DNA of 46,983 nucleotides from Pandoraea sp. (GTDB taxonomy: Bacteria; Pseudomonadota; Gammaproteobacteria; Burkholderiales; Burkholderiaceae): NCBI GenBank assembly GCA_031291335.1, contig JARLJF010000084.1, positions 1 to 46,983 of the forward strand, read 5' to 3'. This document shows positions 34,985 through 43,330 of this stretch, in pieces (the stretch's first letter is position 1; each line of letters begins with the position of its first letter). A program made the position numbers and the translations under genes. The notes under the pieces are model-generated. The model searched no databases and was not told where the DNA came from. It saw nothing but the letters and a program-made list of their open reading frames with translations.

Positions 34985-35278
34985 ATGCCGTCCAATGCGC
35001 CGCCGTCACCTTTTCCTTTTCTTCCTGTCGTGCTCGAGTCACCCACGGGACAGCAAGGTCGATCCACGCCCGCCAGCGATGGTACCGCCCGTGCGCCCGA
35101 CAAGGCCGTTCGTCGCCTGACACACGGCAAAGGGCGCGCCGCATGCCGAAGTGCCGTCAGCACGATGCAGAGCGTACCGGGCCTGTCCCTTGACGACGCA
35201 GCGCAGATGCTTCGCGTGGAGGTCGTACGGCGCATCGATCCCGCATGGGTGACGTTGCTCGGGGCGATCGTCCGATGA
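34985..35278 (+). CDS. Small protein coupled to the haem-oxygenase-fold gene
   Basis: A 97-residue protein with no recognised domain. The N-terminal half is rich in Pro, Ser, Arg and Gly and probably unstructured (PSNAPPSPFPFLPVV; an RRLTHGKGRAACRS segment); the C-terminal 35 residues could form amphipathic helices (SVPGLSLDDAAQMLRVEVVR). AAAGGAG lies about 6 nt before the ATG. The stop overlaps the next start by 4 bp (ATGA), which is good evidence that it is translated with it. Its role is unknown; as a small partner of a modifying-type enzyme it could be a substrate peptide or an adaptor. Confidence 0.6.
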   Translation: MPSNAPPSPFPFLPVVLESPTGQQGRSTPASDGTARAPDKAVRRLTHGKGRAACRSAVSTMQSVPGLSLDDAAQMLRVEVVRRIDPAWVTLLGAIVR

Positions 35279-36267
35279 GCGCCTCGGTCGTGTCATCGGT
35301 CTCTTCCGCCGCTTCTGTTTCAGCCTCTGCCTCTCGACCCACGCCAGAGGCCTCCACCAAGGCGGTGTGGGTCATCGTGTCGCCGCACGCGCGATGGACG
35401 AGTGAGGCGCAAGCGGTCACTGTCTCATCCCACGAGGTGTCCTGCACCTTGCATGGCGCACCTGTCGATATTGCCGTCTGGCTCGACCGCCTGCGGCATG
35501 GCCTGTTGCTCGCTGAAGCACCGTTGCCGGGCACATGGCTCGCAACGCTTGTCGACGAAGCGCTGGTGCATGTGCTGCCGGCAACGCGTCACGATATCGT
35601 TCCCGCATTCGGGCGGATCTGCGACGACTGGGTGCGCGGCATTTTTGCGGCGCCGTTCTGGCCCCGCTTTCTGGCGGGCGAGTCGAGCGACATTCAGGTG
35701 TTGGCGTTTCTCGCGCAGCACTACCATCGCGCGGCCGGGGCGGACGTTCACAATCGCATCGCCGTCGAGCGTTGCACCGATGCGGCGCTGCGACCGTTGT
35801 TGTTGCGTCAGTATCGCGAGCAGCGCGGGCAGGCGACGATGCTCGCCGCCGGACTCCTGCGCTGCGGCCCGACGGCCCGCACATTCCTCGACAGCGGGGC
35901 ATTCGACGCGACCCATGCGCTCATCGACTTCATCATCGACGCGGCAGGCGACATGCCGACCTACGTCGGCTGTTGCGCGCTCAGTCAGGCGCCGGCAACG
36001 GTACGCGCGGCCAGCGAAATCGAAGCGCAGTTCGACGCACTGGCGCGGCGGTATCCGTCGGCTGCCGAGGGGTTTGCGGCGGTTTGTGCGCACGCGCGGC
36101 ACGATGCGAGCGTTTGCGGTGGCACGGCGCTGCTTGCGCAATGGGTGGAGGAGGTGGGAGAGCCGGACGTCGCGTCGCGCTTGCGCATGTTGCGCGGCGC
36201 CTACGGTGTGGCGGCTGCCTACCGCGACATGTTCGATGCGTTGCATCGTCTCGACGAAGATATCTGA
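35275..36267 (+). CDS. Haem-oxygenase-fold (iron-containing redox enzyme-like) protein
   Basis: A 330-residue protein. After a Ser/Ala-rich start, residues about 30-85 could form a small beta-rich module (VWVIVSPHARWTSEAQAV, VSCTLHGAPVDIAVWL), and the rest is mostly helical with the order seen in the Haem_oxygenas_2/HDO group: FLAGESSDIQVLAFLAQHYHRAA, LLLRQYREQRGQATMLAAGLLRCG, DMPTYVGCCALSQ and AVCAHARHDASV. Some usual iron ligands appear replaced (Gln where His or Glu is common), so activity as a di-iron oxidase is uncertain. The assignment rests on pattern only. Coupled to the small gene upstream. Confidence 0.6.
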   Translation: MSASVVSSVSSAASVSASASRPTPEASTKAVWVIVSPHARWTSEAQAVTVSSHEVSCTLHGAPVDIAVWLDRLRHGLLLAEAPLPGTWLATLVDEALVHVLPATRHDIVPAFGRICDDWVRGIFAAPFWPRFLAGESSDIQVLAFLAQHYHRAAGADVHNRIAVERCTDAALRPLLLRQYREQRGQATMLAAGLLRCGPTARTFLDSGAFDATHALIDFIIDAAGDMPTYVGCCALSQAPATVRAASEIEAQFDALARRYPSAAEGFAAVCAHARHDASVCGGTALLAQWVEEVGEPDVASRLRMLRGAYGVAAAYRDMFDALHRLDEDI

Positions 36268-36282
36268 GGTCAGTACCCGGTT

Positions 36283-36316
36283 CATGCCCCCGAATGGGGC
36301 ATGTGACTCGTATAAT
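36283..36316 (+). promoter_or_regulatory. Hairpin followed by a TATAAT box upstream of the EamA gene
   Basis: Perfect 8-bp arms CATGCCCC (36283-36290) and GGGGCATG (36296-36303), then TATAAT at 36311-36316. No good -35 is present, so the palindrome may be an activator site. It suggests that the EamA gene has its own promoter, separate from the pair upstream. Confidence 0.4.
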
Positions 36317-36368
36317 GGCGTCCCAACGGCGGGGGCGGTTGCGGCCCCGCGCCGTCCGCCCCCTGACC

Positions 36369-37262
36369 ATGACGACCCAACTCGCTTACCTCGCCGCGCT
36401 CGGTGCCGCCCTCTGCTGGGCCTGCAGCGGCATGATCGCCATCACGCCTGTGCGCCAGGCGGGTTCCTTCCCCTTCAATTACGCCCGCATGCTGCTGGTC
36501 TTCGCGATGCTGCTCATCGCGCTGGCGGTGCTGCGCGGTTGGCCGTCGCTGACGCTGGAGCAGTGGTTGCGGCTCACAGCGTCGGGGCTGATCGGCATTC
36601 TCGTGGGTGACACGATTCTCTACACGTCGCTCGGTCGTCTCGGACCGCGACGCAACTCCATCATCTTCGCGACAAATGCCCCGATGACCGCCGTGCTTGG
36701 CTACTTCTGGCTCGGCGAGGCACTCGGTTGGCGCGCGATGGCCGGCGTGGCGCTGGTGACGGCGGGGGTGGCGCTGGCCATCGCGTTCGGCGGGCGCCGG
36801 GAGGACGCCCATCACTGGGAGTCCGTACGTGGCGACGTGCGTGTGGGCGTCGCCATCGGCCTGACCGCGGCCCTGTGTCACTCCATCGGCACGCTCATTG
36901 CCAAGCCGGTCATGGCCGCAGGCGTGGACCCGGTGGGCGCGTCGGCGGTGCGGGTGGGGGTCTCGGCGCTGGGGCTCACGATCGTCGCCGCCCGGCGCGG
37001 ACGTGCCATCTTCTCCGCCTTCACCCCAAGCACACTGGCGCTCACGGCGGCCTCCGGTTTCGTTGGTGTGGCGGTCGGCATGACACTGCTGCTTTACGGC
37101 ATGGGACATGGCAACACCGGCGTCATTGCCACGCTCTCGGCGACCACGCCGGTCATGGTGTTGCCGCTGTTGTGGCTTCGCACGCGACAGCGTCCGGCCG
37201 CAGGCGCCTGGTGGGGCGCGCTGATCGCGAGCGCGGGCGTCGCGCTGATCTTCAACCGATGA
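36369..37262 (+). CDS. EamA/DMT-family transporter
   Basis: A 297-residue inner-membrane protein with about ten helices in two EamA repeats: LAYLAALGAALCWACSGMIA starts the first, VGVAIGLTAALCHSIGTLIAKPVMAAG the second; each repeat ends with an LGxxxxxxxxFxxNAPM- or STTxP-like segment (FATNAPMTAVLGYFWLGE; TLSATTPVMVLPLLWL). Family members export amino acids and other small metabolites; no substrate is evident. The start ATG at 36369 is the first that gives a normal N terminus. Confidence 0.92.
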   Translation: MTTQLAYLAALGAALCWACSGMIAITPVRQAGSFPFNYARMLLVFAMLLIALAVLRGWPSLTLEQWLRLTASGLIGILVGDTILYTSLGRLGPRRNSIIFATNAPMTAVLGYFWLGEALGWRAMAGVALVTAGVALAIAFGGRREDAHHWESVRGDVRVGVAIGLTAALCHSIGTLIAKPVMAAGVDPVGASAVRVGVSALGLTIVAARRGRAIFSAFTPSTLALTAASGFVGVAVGMTLLLYGMGHGNTGVIATLSATTPVMVLPLLWLRTRQRPAAGAWWGALIASAGVALIFNR

Positions 37263-37313
37263 GTGAGGCGGCAGACGTCAGTGAAGGGCGACGGCATGCG
37301 CGTCGCCCGGCCG

Positions 37314-38138
37314 TCAGCGCGTGAGGGGCGATTGCAGGGTGTCGGCGTTCTGATGTGACGCGTCGACCGTTGCGCTGGGCGGCGGCGCTTCCGGTGCGGC
37401 GGGACGTGGCATGGTGGGCGTCAGCAGACGGCGCAGCCATGCGGCGAAGCGTTCGAAGACGCTCGGGTCGTCGTTGAACAACTCGGGACGCAACACTCGC
37501 AGGTAGTCCAGAATTTGTTCGGCTTCCTGAGTACCGACCGACCCGTAGATCACCGCCAGATCGAGCAGCGCACGCAACTCGCCGAGTCGTTCGCGCGCTT
37601 GCAGCGTGCGGGCGGTCTCCACGCTGCGCTTGGCCTCGAACACGCGCTCGCGCAGCACCGATGCGGTGCGCCACGCGGGCGTCTGCAACGTCGCTTCCAG
37701 TGTGCGCAGGTCTTGCGCCGAGCTGACGATCTGTCCCGCGAGCGATTCCACGATCCGTTCCTCGCCCTTCGCTTCACGCACAATCCCTTCGGCCCAGCGG
37801 CTAGCCTGACGCGACATGTCTTCGCGCGTCCATTCGGGGCGGGAGACGAAATAGAACCCGTGCTGACGCGCCTGATTCAGGATGATCGAGACGACGTCCG
37901 GGAACTGCTTGTCGAACGTGCGCTTGGCCCATGCGTAATGGCCGCCCGCGAGCAATTGCGCGACGGCGGCTTCGGTGAGCGGGACGGTACTGTCGAGCAG
38001 GCGGGCGCGCAGGAAGTCGTCGAAGGGCGGCGGCGTGAAGTGACGGTCGACGGCGGCGGAGATGCGCACGAAGGCGTCGAAGTCCTTTTGCAGATCGGCC
38101 AGCGCGGTGTCGGAGAGGGTGAGCGAAATGCGGCTCAT
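37314..38138 (-). CDS. Conserved hypothetical protein, helical
   Basis: A 274-residue soluble protein with no family I can name. It is largely helical by composition, with a heptad-like central part (RIVESLAGQIVSSAQDLRTLEATL, then VFEAKRSVETARTLQARERLGEL) and an unstructured Pro/Ala-rich C terminus. The N-terminal SRISLTLSDTALADLQKDFDAFVRISA may form a domain by itself. GGGAGA lies 9-14 nt before the ATG at 38138; the frame is open upstream to 38501, but that part has a poor, Arg-rich composition. No functional link to neighbours is visible. Confidence 0.65.
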   Translation of the reverse strand: MSRISLTLSDTALADLQKDFDAFVRISAAVDRHFTPPPFDDFLRARLLDSTVPLTEAAVAQLLAGGHYAWAKRTFDKQFPDVVSIILNQARQHGFYFVSRPEWTREDMSRQASRWAEGIVREAKGEERIVESLAGQIVSSAQDLRTLEATLQTPAWRTASVLRERVFEAKRSVETARTLQARERLGELRALLDLAVIYGSVGTQEAEQILDYLRVLRPELFNDDPSVFERFAAWLRRLLTPTMPRPAAPEAPPPSATVDASHQNADTLQSPLTR

Positions 38139-38703
38139 CGTGGCCGTCTCCCGTGCGTGGCGGCGATGGCGTAAAGCCATGGCGCGTGCGAGCGCACGCC
38201 TGCCAGTCGAGCGTCTGTGTGAGTGCGGCGAGCCGCAGGCGCTAACGCCGAAGCTCGTGCCACGTGCATCCCCATTGCGCGTGAAGTCATGTGCAGCGAT
38301 ACGTCGTGTCAACGGTGCGTCGCGGTCGTGGCCGCGCGCTGTGAAGGTGGCCATGAGGGAACACGCGCCGGCGTCCCGGTGTGTCTGATCCTCTGGCGAA
38401 TATGGCGGCGATTCTAGCGTATGCATCGCCAGTGAGTCACCGCGTTGCTGCTGTTCCTCGCGGAATTCACATTTCGCGGGGCGCACAGCAGGCGTCTGCA
38501 TGCATCAACGGCACAGCGACGCCAAAACTTTAGCGTGACCCGCCAGAAATTCCGGCCCGCAAGTTGGACGCAGGGTGTGCAGGCACGGGAAGCGACGCGG
38601 CCGAAGGGATGGATGCCACACGTGGACGACATCGCGTATTGCCGATGTCATCCACATGCAGGGTGTGCCGAGCGGGCTGAACGAACTGAACGATCGGGCG
38701 GGG
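38139..38703. other. Intergenic region with one hairpin, no gene recognised
   Basis: The 565 bp between the hypothetical gene and the end of egtD contain no convincing frame. The only structured element is the hairpin at 38622-38655. Confidence 0.5.
38622..38655. repeat. Strong hairpin downstream of egtD
   Basis: Arms GTGGACGACATCG (38622-38634) and CGATGTCATCCAC (38643-38655) pair at 12 of 13 positions around an 8-nt loop, 49 bp beyond the egtD stop. There is no T-run; it may stabilise the 3' end of the egtBD mRNA or be a dispersed repeat. Confidence 0.5.
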
Positions 38704-39687
38704 TCAGCCGCCGGCGGAGGGGCGCAGCAGGTAGACGGCGAAACGCGAACGAGCGTCGAGCCAGACGCGCTCGACATCCCAACCTGCCGAACTTGCCAGC
38801 GCCCGGAATTCCGTCTGACCGTACTTGTAGGAATTCTCGGTGTGGATGGACTCGCCGGTCATGAACGTGAAGCGATGCCCCAGCACGTTCGCCTGAAAGG
38901 GGCGTTGCGCGACCAGATGCATCTCGATACGGCTCGCCGCCGCGTTGAAGCGGGCTTCGTGCCGGAAGGCGTCGAGTGGCAGATCGCCGTCGAGTTCGCG
39001 GTTAATACGTGCGAGCACGTTCAGGTCGAACTGCGCGGTCACGCCGCGGGCGTCGTCATAGGCGGGCAGCAACACGGCGGGGTCCTTGCATGCATCTACC
39101 CCGACGAGCATCCGGCGACGCGGGCCGAGCATCTTGCCGACGTGCGCGAGAAACGCCGCCGCCTGTCCGGGGGCAAAGTTGCCGATCGTCGAGCCAGGAA
39201 AGAAGCCCAGGCGTGGCCCCTGCGTGGTCTGCAACTGTGGCGGCAGACGGAAGGGACGGGTGAAGTCGGCACGCACCGGCAGCATCGGAATGCCGGGGCA
39301 GCGACGCGCGAGGGCGGCGACCGCCTCGTCGAGGAAGTCGTCGGCAATGTCGACGGGGACGTAGGCGCGCGGGGTGACGAGGGCATCGAGCAGCAGCGGT
39401 GTCTTGCGGCTTGAGCCGCTGCCGAATTCGACGACAACGGCGTCGGGCCCGACGACATCGGCGATCGCTGCGGCGCATTCGCCGAGCAGCGCCGTTTCGG
39501 TGCGCGTCTGGTAATACTCGTCGAGGCCGGTGATCTCTTCGAACAGTTCGCTGCCGCGCTGGTCGTAAAGCCAGACGCTGGGCAGCGACTTCGGGGTGTG
39601 GCCGAGACCGGTGAGTACATCGGTGGCGAAAGCGTTTTCCGGCAGTGACGGACAAACGAACGCCGTGGCTTGGGTGGCTTGCGACAT
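38704..39687 (-). CDS. egtD: L-histidine N(alpha)-methyltransferase (ergothioneine biosynthesis)
   Basis: A 327-residue SAM-dependent enzyme that trimethylates L-histidine to hercynine, the first step of ergothioneine synthesis. Family hallmarks are PKSLPSVWLYDQRGSELFEEITGLDEYYQTRTE (outline), the SAM motif VVEFGSGSSRKTPLLL, the YVPVDIADDFL strand, GFFPGSTIGNF and MTGESIHTENSYKY. Its start shares one base with the egtB stop (TGATG), so the two are translationally coupled. Confidence 0.96.
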   Translation of the reverse strand: MSQATQATAFVCPSLPENAFATDVLTGLGHTPKSLPSVWLYDQRGSELFEEITGLDEYYQTRTETALLGECAAAIADVVGPDAVVVEFGSGSSRKTPLLLDALVTPRAYVPVDIADDFLDEAVAALARRCPGIPMLPVRADFTRPFRLPPQLQTTQGPRLGFFPGSTIGNFAPGQAAAFLAHVGKMLGPRRRMLVGVDACKDPAVLLPAYDDARGVTAQFDLNVLARINRELDGDLPLDAFRHEARFNAAASRIEMHLVAQRPFQANVLGHRFTFMTGESIHTENSYKYGQTEFRALASSAGWDVERVWLDARSRFAVYLLRPSAGG

Positions 39688-41027
39688 CAGCGGTCCTCCG
39701 CGAGCCTCAGGCCGCAGAACTGCCAGCGCTGATGCGGGTAGAAGAAATTGCGATACGTGGCACGTGCATGTCCGGGCGGCGTGGCGAGCGATCCGCCGCG
39801 CAGCACGAACTGTCCGCACATGAACTTGCCGTTGTATTCGCCGACGGCCCCCGCTGCCGTCCGGAATCCCGGGTAGGCGACGTACGGACTCGCCGTCCAT
39901 TGCCAGACCGGGCCAAAGCACTGCGCCATCGCTGGCTGCGTTGGTGAGGCGGTGCCTGCTGCCGCGCTTGCCGCCGCAGTTGCCACCACCTCCCACTCTT
40001 GTTCTGTCGGCAGACGCTTGCCCGCCCAGCGAGCAAAGGCGTCGGCTTCGAAGTAGCTGACATGCCGCACGGGCGCGTCGTCGTCGATCGGTTGCATGCC
40101 GGCGAGCGTCATGGATTGCCATTCGCCTTGATGCAATTCCCAGTACATCGGATGTCCCCAGCCTTCGCGTTGCACCGTCGCCCAGCCGTCGGACAGCCAG
40201 AGACCGGCCATGCGATAGCCGCCGTCTTCGATGAAGGCGCGCCACTCGCCATTCGTCACCACACGCGAAGCGATGGCGAAGGGTCGCAGCAACACATCGT
40301 GTGCGGGCGTTTCGCAGTCGAACGCAAAGTGTCCGCTGGATTCCCCCGCGTGCCCGATGCGATGCTGACCGCCCTCATGCGTAATCCAATGCAGCGGTGC
40401 GACGATTTCATTGGTGGCCGACGGATGGCGGTGCGCAGGGCGCAGCGGATTTTGCGCGAAGAGATGCAGCAGATCGGTGTGCATCAATTCCTGATGCTGT
40501 TCTTCGTGATGCAGACCGAGGGTGATGAGGGCATGGACGTCGGGTGGCGGATCGGCGTGCAAGAGCCACTCGTGCATGGCGGCGTCGACGTGCTGGCGAT
40601 AGCGCAGCACCTCATCGAGTGTGGGCCGCGTGAGCAAGCCGCGTTGCGGGCGTGGGTGGCGCGGACCGGCGGCTTCGTAATACGAATTGAAGAGATAGGC
40701 GAAGCGCGGATCGTAGGGGCGGTAGCGTCTGCCGGACAGCGCACCCGACTCGCCGAGCAGAAAAGTCTCGAAGAACCAGGTGGTGTGGGCGAGATGCCAC
40801 TTGATGGGGCTTGCGTCGGGCATCGACTGCACGGTGGCGTCGGCGTCGGACAGGCCTTGGGCGAAGGCGACCGACGCGGCGCGTACGGCGTCGTAGCGCG
40901 CGTGCAGTGGCTCCGGCGCCGTCGATACGTGAACCGACGGGCCGTCGCGTGCAGTGCGCGAGCGGGTGGTGTTCTGGGAGGTGCCGGAGGGCGCCTCGGC
41001 TTGCGACGTACAACAGGGGAGGGTCAT
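39687..41027 (-). CDS. egtB: Ergothioneine biosynthesis sulfoxide synthase EgtB
   Basis: A 446-residue non-haem iron enzyme that joins hercynine to gamma-glutamylcysteine or cysteine through an oxidative C-S bond. The N-terminal DinB-like domain carries the iron site: His in IKWHLAHTTWFFE (H78/H81) and the HX3HXE motif within GLHHEEQHQE (H174, H178, E180). The C-terminal domain is of formylglycine-generating type (FEADAFARWAGKRLPTEQEWEVVA; PYPGF-like AYPGFRT; FVLRGGSLATPPGHARATYRNFF). The ATG at 41027 is chosen because upstream sequence in frame is unlike the family. No egtA, egtC or egtE is seen nearby. Confidence 0.94.
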   Translation of the reverse strand: MTLPCCTSQAEAPSGTSQNTTRSRTARDGPSVHVSTAPEPLHARYDAVRAASVAFAQGLSDADATVQSMPDASPIKWHLAHTTWFFETFLLGESGALSGRRYRPYDPRFAYLFNSYYEAAGPRHPRPQRGLLTRPTLDEVLRYRQHVDAAMHEWLLHADPPPDVHALITLGLHHEEQHQELMHTDLLHLFAQNPLRPAHRHPSATNEIVAPLHWITHEGGQHRIGHAGESSGHFAFDCETPAHDVLLRPFAIASRVVTNGEWRAFIEDGGYRMAGLWLSDGWATVQREGWGHPMYWELHQGEWQSMTLAGMQPIDDDAPVRHVSYFEADAFARWAGKRLPTEQEWEVVATAAASAAAGTASPTQPAMAQCFGPVWQWTASPYVAYPGFRTAAGAVGEYNGKFMCGQFVLRGGSLATPPGHARATYRNFFYPHQRWQFCGLRLAEDR

Positions 41028-41176
41028 GGGACACACCGTGTTGTGAAACGTGCTGCCTATTGTAGACCCGTTGCCCGCCTCCGTCTGTGACGGTTCGTAA
41101 CCGTGGCCGGGTGGCCGGAATAGGCGGGGAAAACGGGCCTGAACGGGACCAAGCGACACCAGCCGGCGTCAACCGC

Positions 41177-41701
41177 CTACATTAGCCAGCCGGTCAGGCC
41201 GAGCAGGCTGCCGCCGGCGATGAGCCACAGCGGGTTCCAGCGCGTGCGAAGCGTGATGATGACGGCGGCGAGCGTCACGAACCCGCGTGCGACGTTGATA
41301 TCGACTTCGCGCGCGAGCAGGGCGCTGCTGGCCGCGAGCAGCCCGACGGTAATGGGCGCGAGGCCCGCCCGGACTGCCCGCACCCAGGGGGAGCGTTCGT
41401 GCCGGTCGACCCATCCGCCGACGAGGTAGGCGAGCAGCGAACTGGGCGCGCATTTGGCGAGGGTGGCGGTCAACGCGCCGGGCAGTCCGGCGGCTTGCAG
41501 CCCGATCAACGTGACGGCCATGCCGTTGGGCCCGGGGGCGGCCTGCGCGAGCGAAAAGAACGTGACGAACTGGGCGTCGGTAATCCAGTGGCGGGTTTCG
41601 ACGGCGTAGCGGTGAATATCCGCGAGCGTGACGTTGGTGCCGCCGACGGCCAGCAGGGACCAGAGCGAGCCGTGCAGGAACAGATCGATGAGCGTGTTCA
41701 T
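41177..41701 (-). CDS. Chromate transporter family, C-terminal-half subunit
   Basis: A 174-residue membrane protein that equals one half (one CHR domain) of ChrA. Motifs: AVGGTNVTLADIHRYAVE, then WITDAQFVTFFSLAQAAPGPNGMAVTLIG, with the PGPN of the family. Short-chain ChrA proteins work as pairs to expel chromate. It starts 4 bp inside the end of the upstream half (ATGA). Confidence 0.88.
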   Translation of the reverse strand: MNTLIDLFLHGSLWSLLAVGGTNVTLADIHRYAVETRHWITDAQFVTFFSLAQAAPGPNGMAVTLIGLQAAGLPGALTATLAKCAPSSLLAYLVGGWVDRHERSPWVRAVRAGLAPITVGLLAASSALLAREVDINVARGFVTLAAVIITLRTRWNPLWLIAGGSLLGLTGWLM

Positions 41702-42333
41702 GGGGTGGGGCGTCGCAGACGAGCCAATCGGTAGGCGGTGACGATCGCGCAGGGGCCGAGCACGCCGAGCACGAGCAGCAGGGGCAGGCCGAAAACGAAA
41801 CTGCCGATGAAGGTGGCCGCGGCGAAGGCTAGCGTGCTCCAGTGCCGTTCCAGTCCGCCGAGTAACCGCAGCGACGTGGCGATCACCAGGCCGGTGGCGG
41901 CGGGCATAAGGCCGGAGAGCAGGTGCTGGACGAGAGACGTTTGTCCCCATCGCGCGTAGGCGAAGCCGATCAGGATGATGACGATGGTCGGGCAGAAGTA
42001 GAGGCCGGCGACGGCGGCGGCGGCGCCTCGCGGTCCGCGAAAGCGGCGTCCCAATACGGTGGCGATGTTGGCGACGTTTGGCCCGGGCAGCAGTTGCGCG
42101 AGCGGCAGCAGTTCGGCGAATTCCCGGTCGGTCAGCCAGCGGCGTTGATCGACCACCATACGACGCGCCCAAGGTAGCACGCCGCCGAAGCCCGTCGCGC
42201 CGACGGTGCCGAAGGCCACGGCAAGTTCCCGGCAGGTAGGGCGGTGCGCTGGCGGGGCGGTGTCGGAGGAGGTGTTGAGGTCGTCGGGGGCGCGCGGCGT
42301 CGAACTGGCGTGACGATCAGGATCGGCGGACAT
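41698..42333 (-). CDS. Chromate transporter family, N-terminal-half subunit
   Basis: A 211-residue CHR-domain protein with a 40-residue hydrophilic start. Motifs: AFGTVGATGFGGVLPWARRMVVD, WLTDREFAELLPLAQLLPGPNVANIATVLG. With the next gene it forms a two-subunit short-chain ChrA. Chromate is the family substrate, but many members are annotated only by similarity. The ATG at 42333 follows a Pro-rich open stretch that I consider untranslated. Confidence 0.88.
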   Translation of the reverse strand: MSADPDRHASSTPRAPDDLNTSSDTAPPAHRPTCRELAVAFGTVGATGFGGVLPWARRMVVDQRRWLTDREFAELLPLAQLLPGPNVANIATVLGRRFRGPRGAAAAVAGLYFCPTIVIILIGFAYARWGQTSLVQHLLSGLMPAATGLVIATSLRLLGGLERHWSTLAFAAATFIGSFVFGLPLLLVLGVLGPCAIVTAYRLARLRRPTP

Positions 42334-42492
42334 GGAGACGATCAGGACAGGGGGCGGTGGAATGGGTGAAATCGGCGGACTCGGTGGAGTCGGTGTCATG
42401 CACATTATGCGTGCATTGGGGAGACACGACGACTACGCGCCGGGCAGACGAGTCAGCGTGTTGTACCGGGTGCGCCGCGCGGGGCGCCACGA

Positions 42493-42690
42493 CTACCCGT
42501 TGCTGCCGGGACCGTGGATTTCGTGTTCCAGACGCACGACTTCCTGGGCGACGAGCGCGATGGCGTTGCGAATTTCCATGAGCGCGGTGTAGAGGGCTTG
42601 CGCGTTCTGGGGAGATTGCAGGGCAACGTCACGGGCAGCGGCTTCGATGGCGTCAAGCGAAAGGGCGATGCGGTCGAGATTCTCCAGCAT
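42493..42690 (-). CDS. Small helical protein
   Basis: A 65-residue protein (MLENLDRIALSLDAIE...) of two probable helices with a heptad pattern in ALMEIRNAIALVAQEVVRLEHEI. No family is recognised. It sits between the chromate transporter pair and tRNA-Leu on the minus strand. Composition is good for a real gene, but the evidence is modest. Confidence 0.5.
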   Translation of the reverse strand: MLENLDRIALSLDAIEAAARDVALQSPQNAQALYTALMEIRNAIALVAQEVVRLEHEIHGPGSNG

Positions 42691-42742
42691 GGATCGATCT
42701 CCGATGGCGCGCGCAGAGCGTGCGTGCCCCCATGATACCCAA

Positions 42743-42771
42743 CTGACGTATCTCGGTGGGGATGTTAGAAT
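42743..42771 (+). promoter_or_regulatory. Promoter of tRNA-Leu
   Basis: CTGACG (42743-42748), 17 bp, TAGAAT (42766-42771), placing the start about 5 bp before the tRNA. Confidence 0.55.
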
Positions 42772-42781
42772 GCGTGCCCTT

Positions 42782-42866
42782 GCCGGGGTGATGAAATTGG
42801 TAAACATAGCGGACTTAAAATCCGCCGCCTTCGGGCTTGCCGGTTCAAGTCCGGTCCCCGGTACCA
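42782..42866 (+). tRNA. tRNA-Leu(UAA)
   Basis: An 85-nt class II tRNA: acceptor GCCGGGG/CCCCGGT, anticodon stem GCGGA/TCCGC around CTTAAAA (anticodon TAA), long variable arm GCCTTCGGGC, T-loop GTTCAAGTC, discriminator A and encoded CCA. Its last 17 nt form the start of a 32-bp direct repeat with 45513-45544. Confidence 0.97.
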
Positions 42867-42881
42867 CTTAGGCTTCGAGCC
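42850..42881 (+). repeat. Direct repeat, left copy (attL-like, overlapping tRNA-Leu 3' end)
   Basis: A 32-bp sequence covering the last 17 nt of tRNA-Leu and 15 bp beyond; repeated without change at 45513-45544. Such overlap with a tRNA 3' end is the hallmark of tyrosine-recombinase integration. Confidence 0.8.
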
Positions 42882-42999
42882 ACATCAAGCCAAACACAGT
42901 AATCCCTATTACTTCAGGGGCTTGTGTTGGATGTCCCGTTCCAGCGGTTGTGCAATAGCGGAGTCAAACGTAGTTCAAGAGAGCTATTTTTGCTTCTCA

Positions 43000-43020
43000 G
43001 TGCACCAGATTTGCACCAAA
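43000..43020 (+). repeat. Paired TGCACC repeat, left (possible arm-type site)
   Basis: Two TGCACCA units spaced 11 bp apart (43001 and 43012) within a 21-bp stretch, 17 of 21 positions of which recur at 45456-45476 in the same orientation near the other end of the insertion. The spacing of one helical turn suits recombinase arm-site binding. Confidence 0.5.
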
Positions 43021-43069
43021 TAGTGTACGCGGAGTAGGCTGCGGGCTTCTTGTCGCGCATAGGGGCCAT

Positions 43070-43330
43070 ATGTTCACTCCGGAATTCTTAATCGAAGATC
43101 TGAAAGAGTTTGTTCTTGTCGCTAACCACAGCTTGGAGTCGGCCGAGGCTGCTCGCCTCAGTATTGAGTACAACCGAGAGCGTATAGCCCACGGGCAGCT
43201 CCATATGCCTCTTGGGGCATGGAAGTGTCGACTTGTCTACGATATACGCGGGCAATCGGTGAGCGATTTGACAATTGATCAAGTCGTCGAGGCATTCGAT
43301 GACTTGGCTTCGGTGGAGTTCAAGCGCTGA
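43070..43330 (+). CDS. Unknown protein (insertion gene 1)
   Basis: An 86-residue protein, MFTPEFLIEDLKEFVLVANHS..., with mixed helix and strand composition and no recognised domain. Codon use is less GC-rich than in the surrounding genes, as expected for the insertion. It overlaps the next start by one base (TGATG), so the two are coupled. The pair could be an accessory module such as an immunity pair, but nothing shows this. Confidence 0.5.
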   Translation: MFTPEFLIEDLKEFVLVANHSLESAEAARLSIEYNRERIAHGQLHMPLGAWKCRLVYDIRGQSVSDLTIDQVVEAFDDLASVEFKR

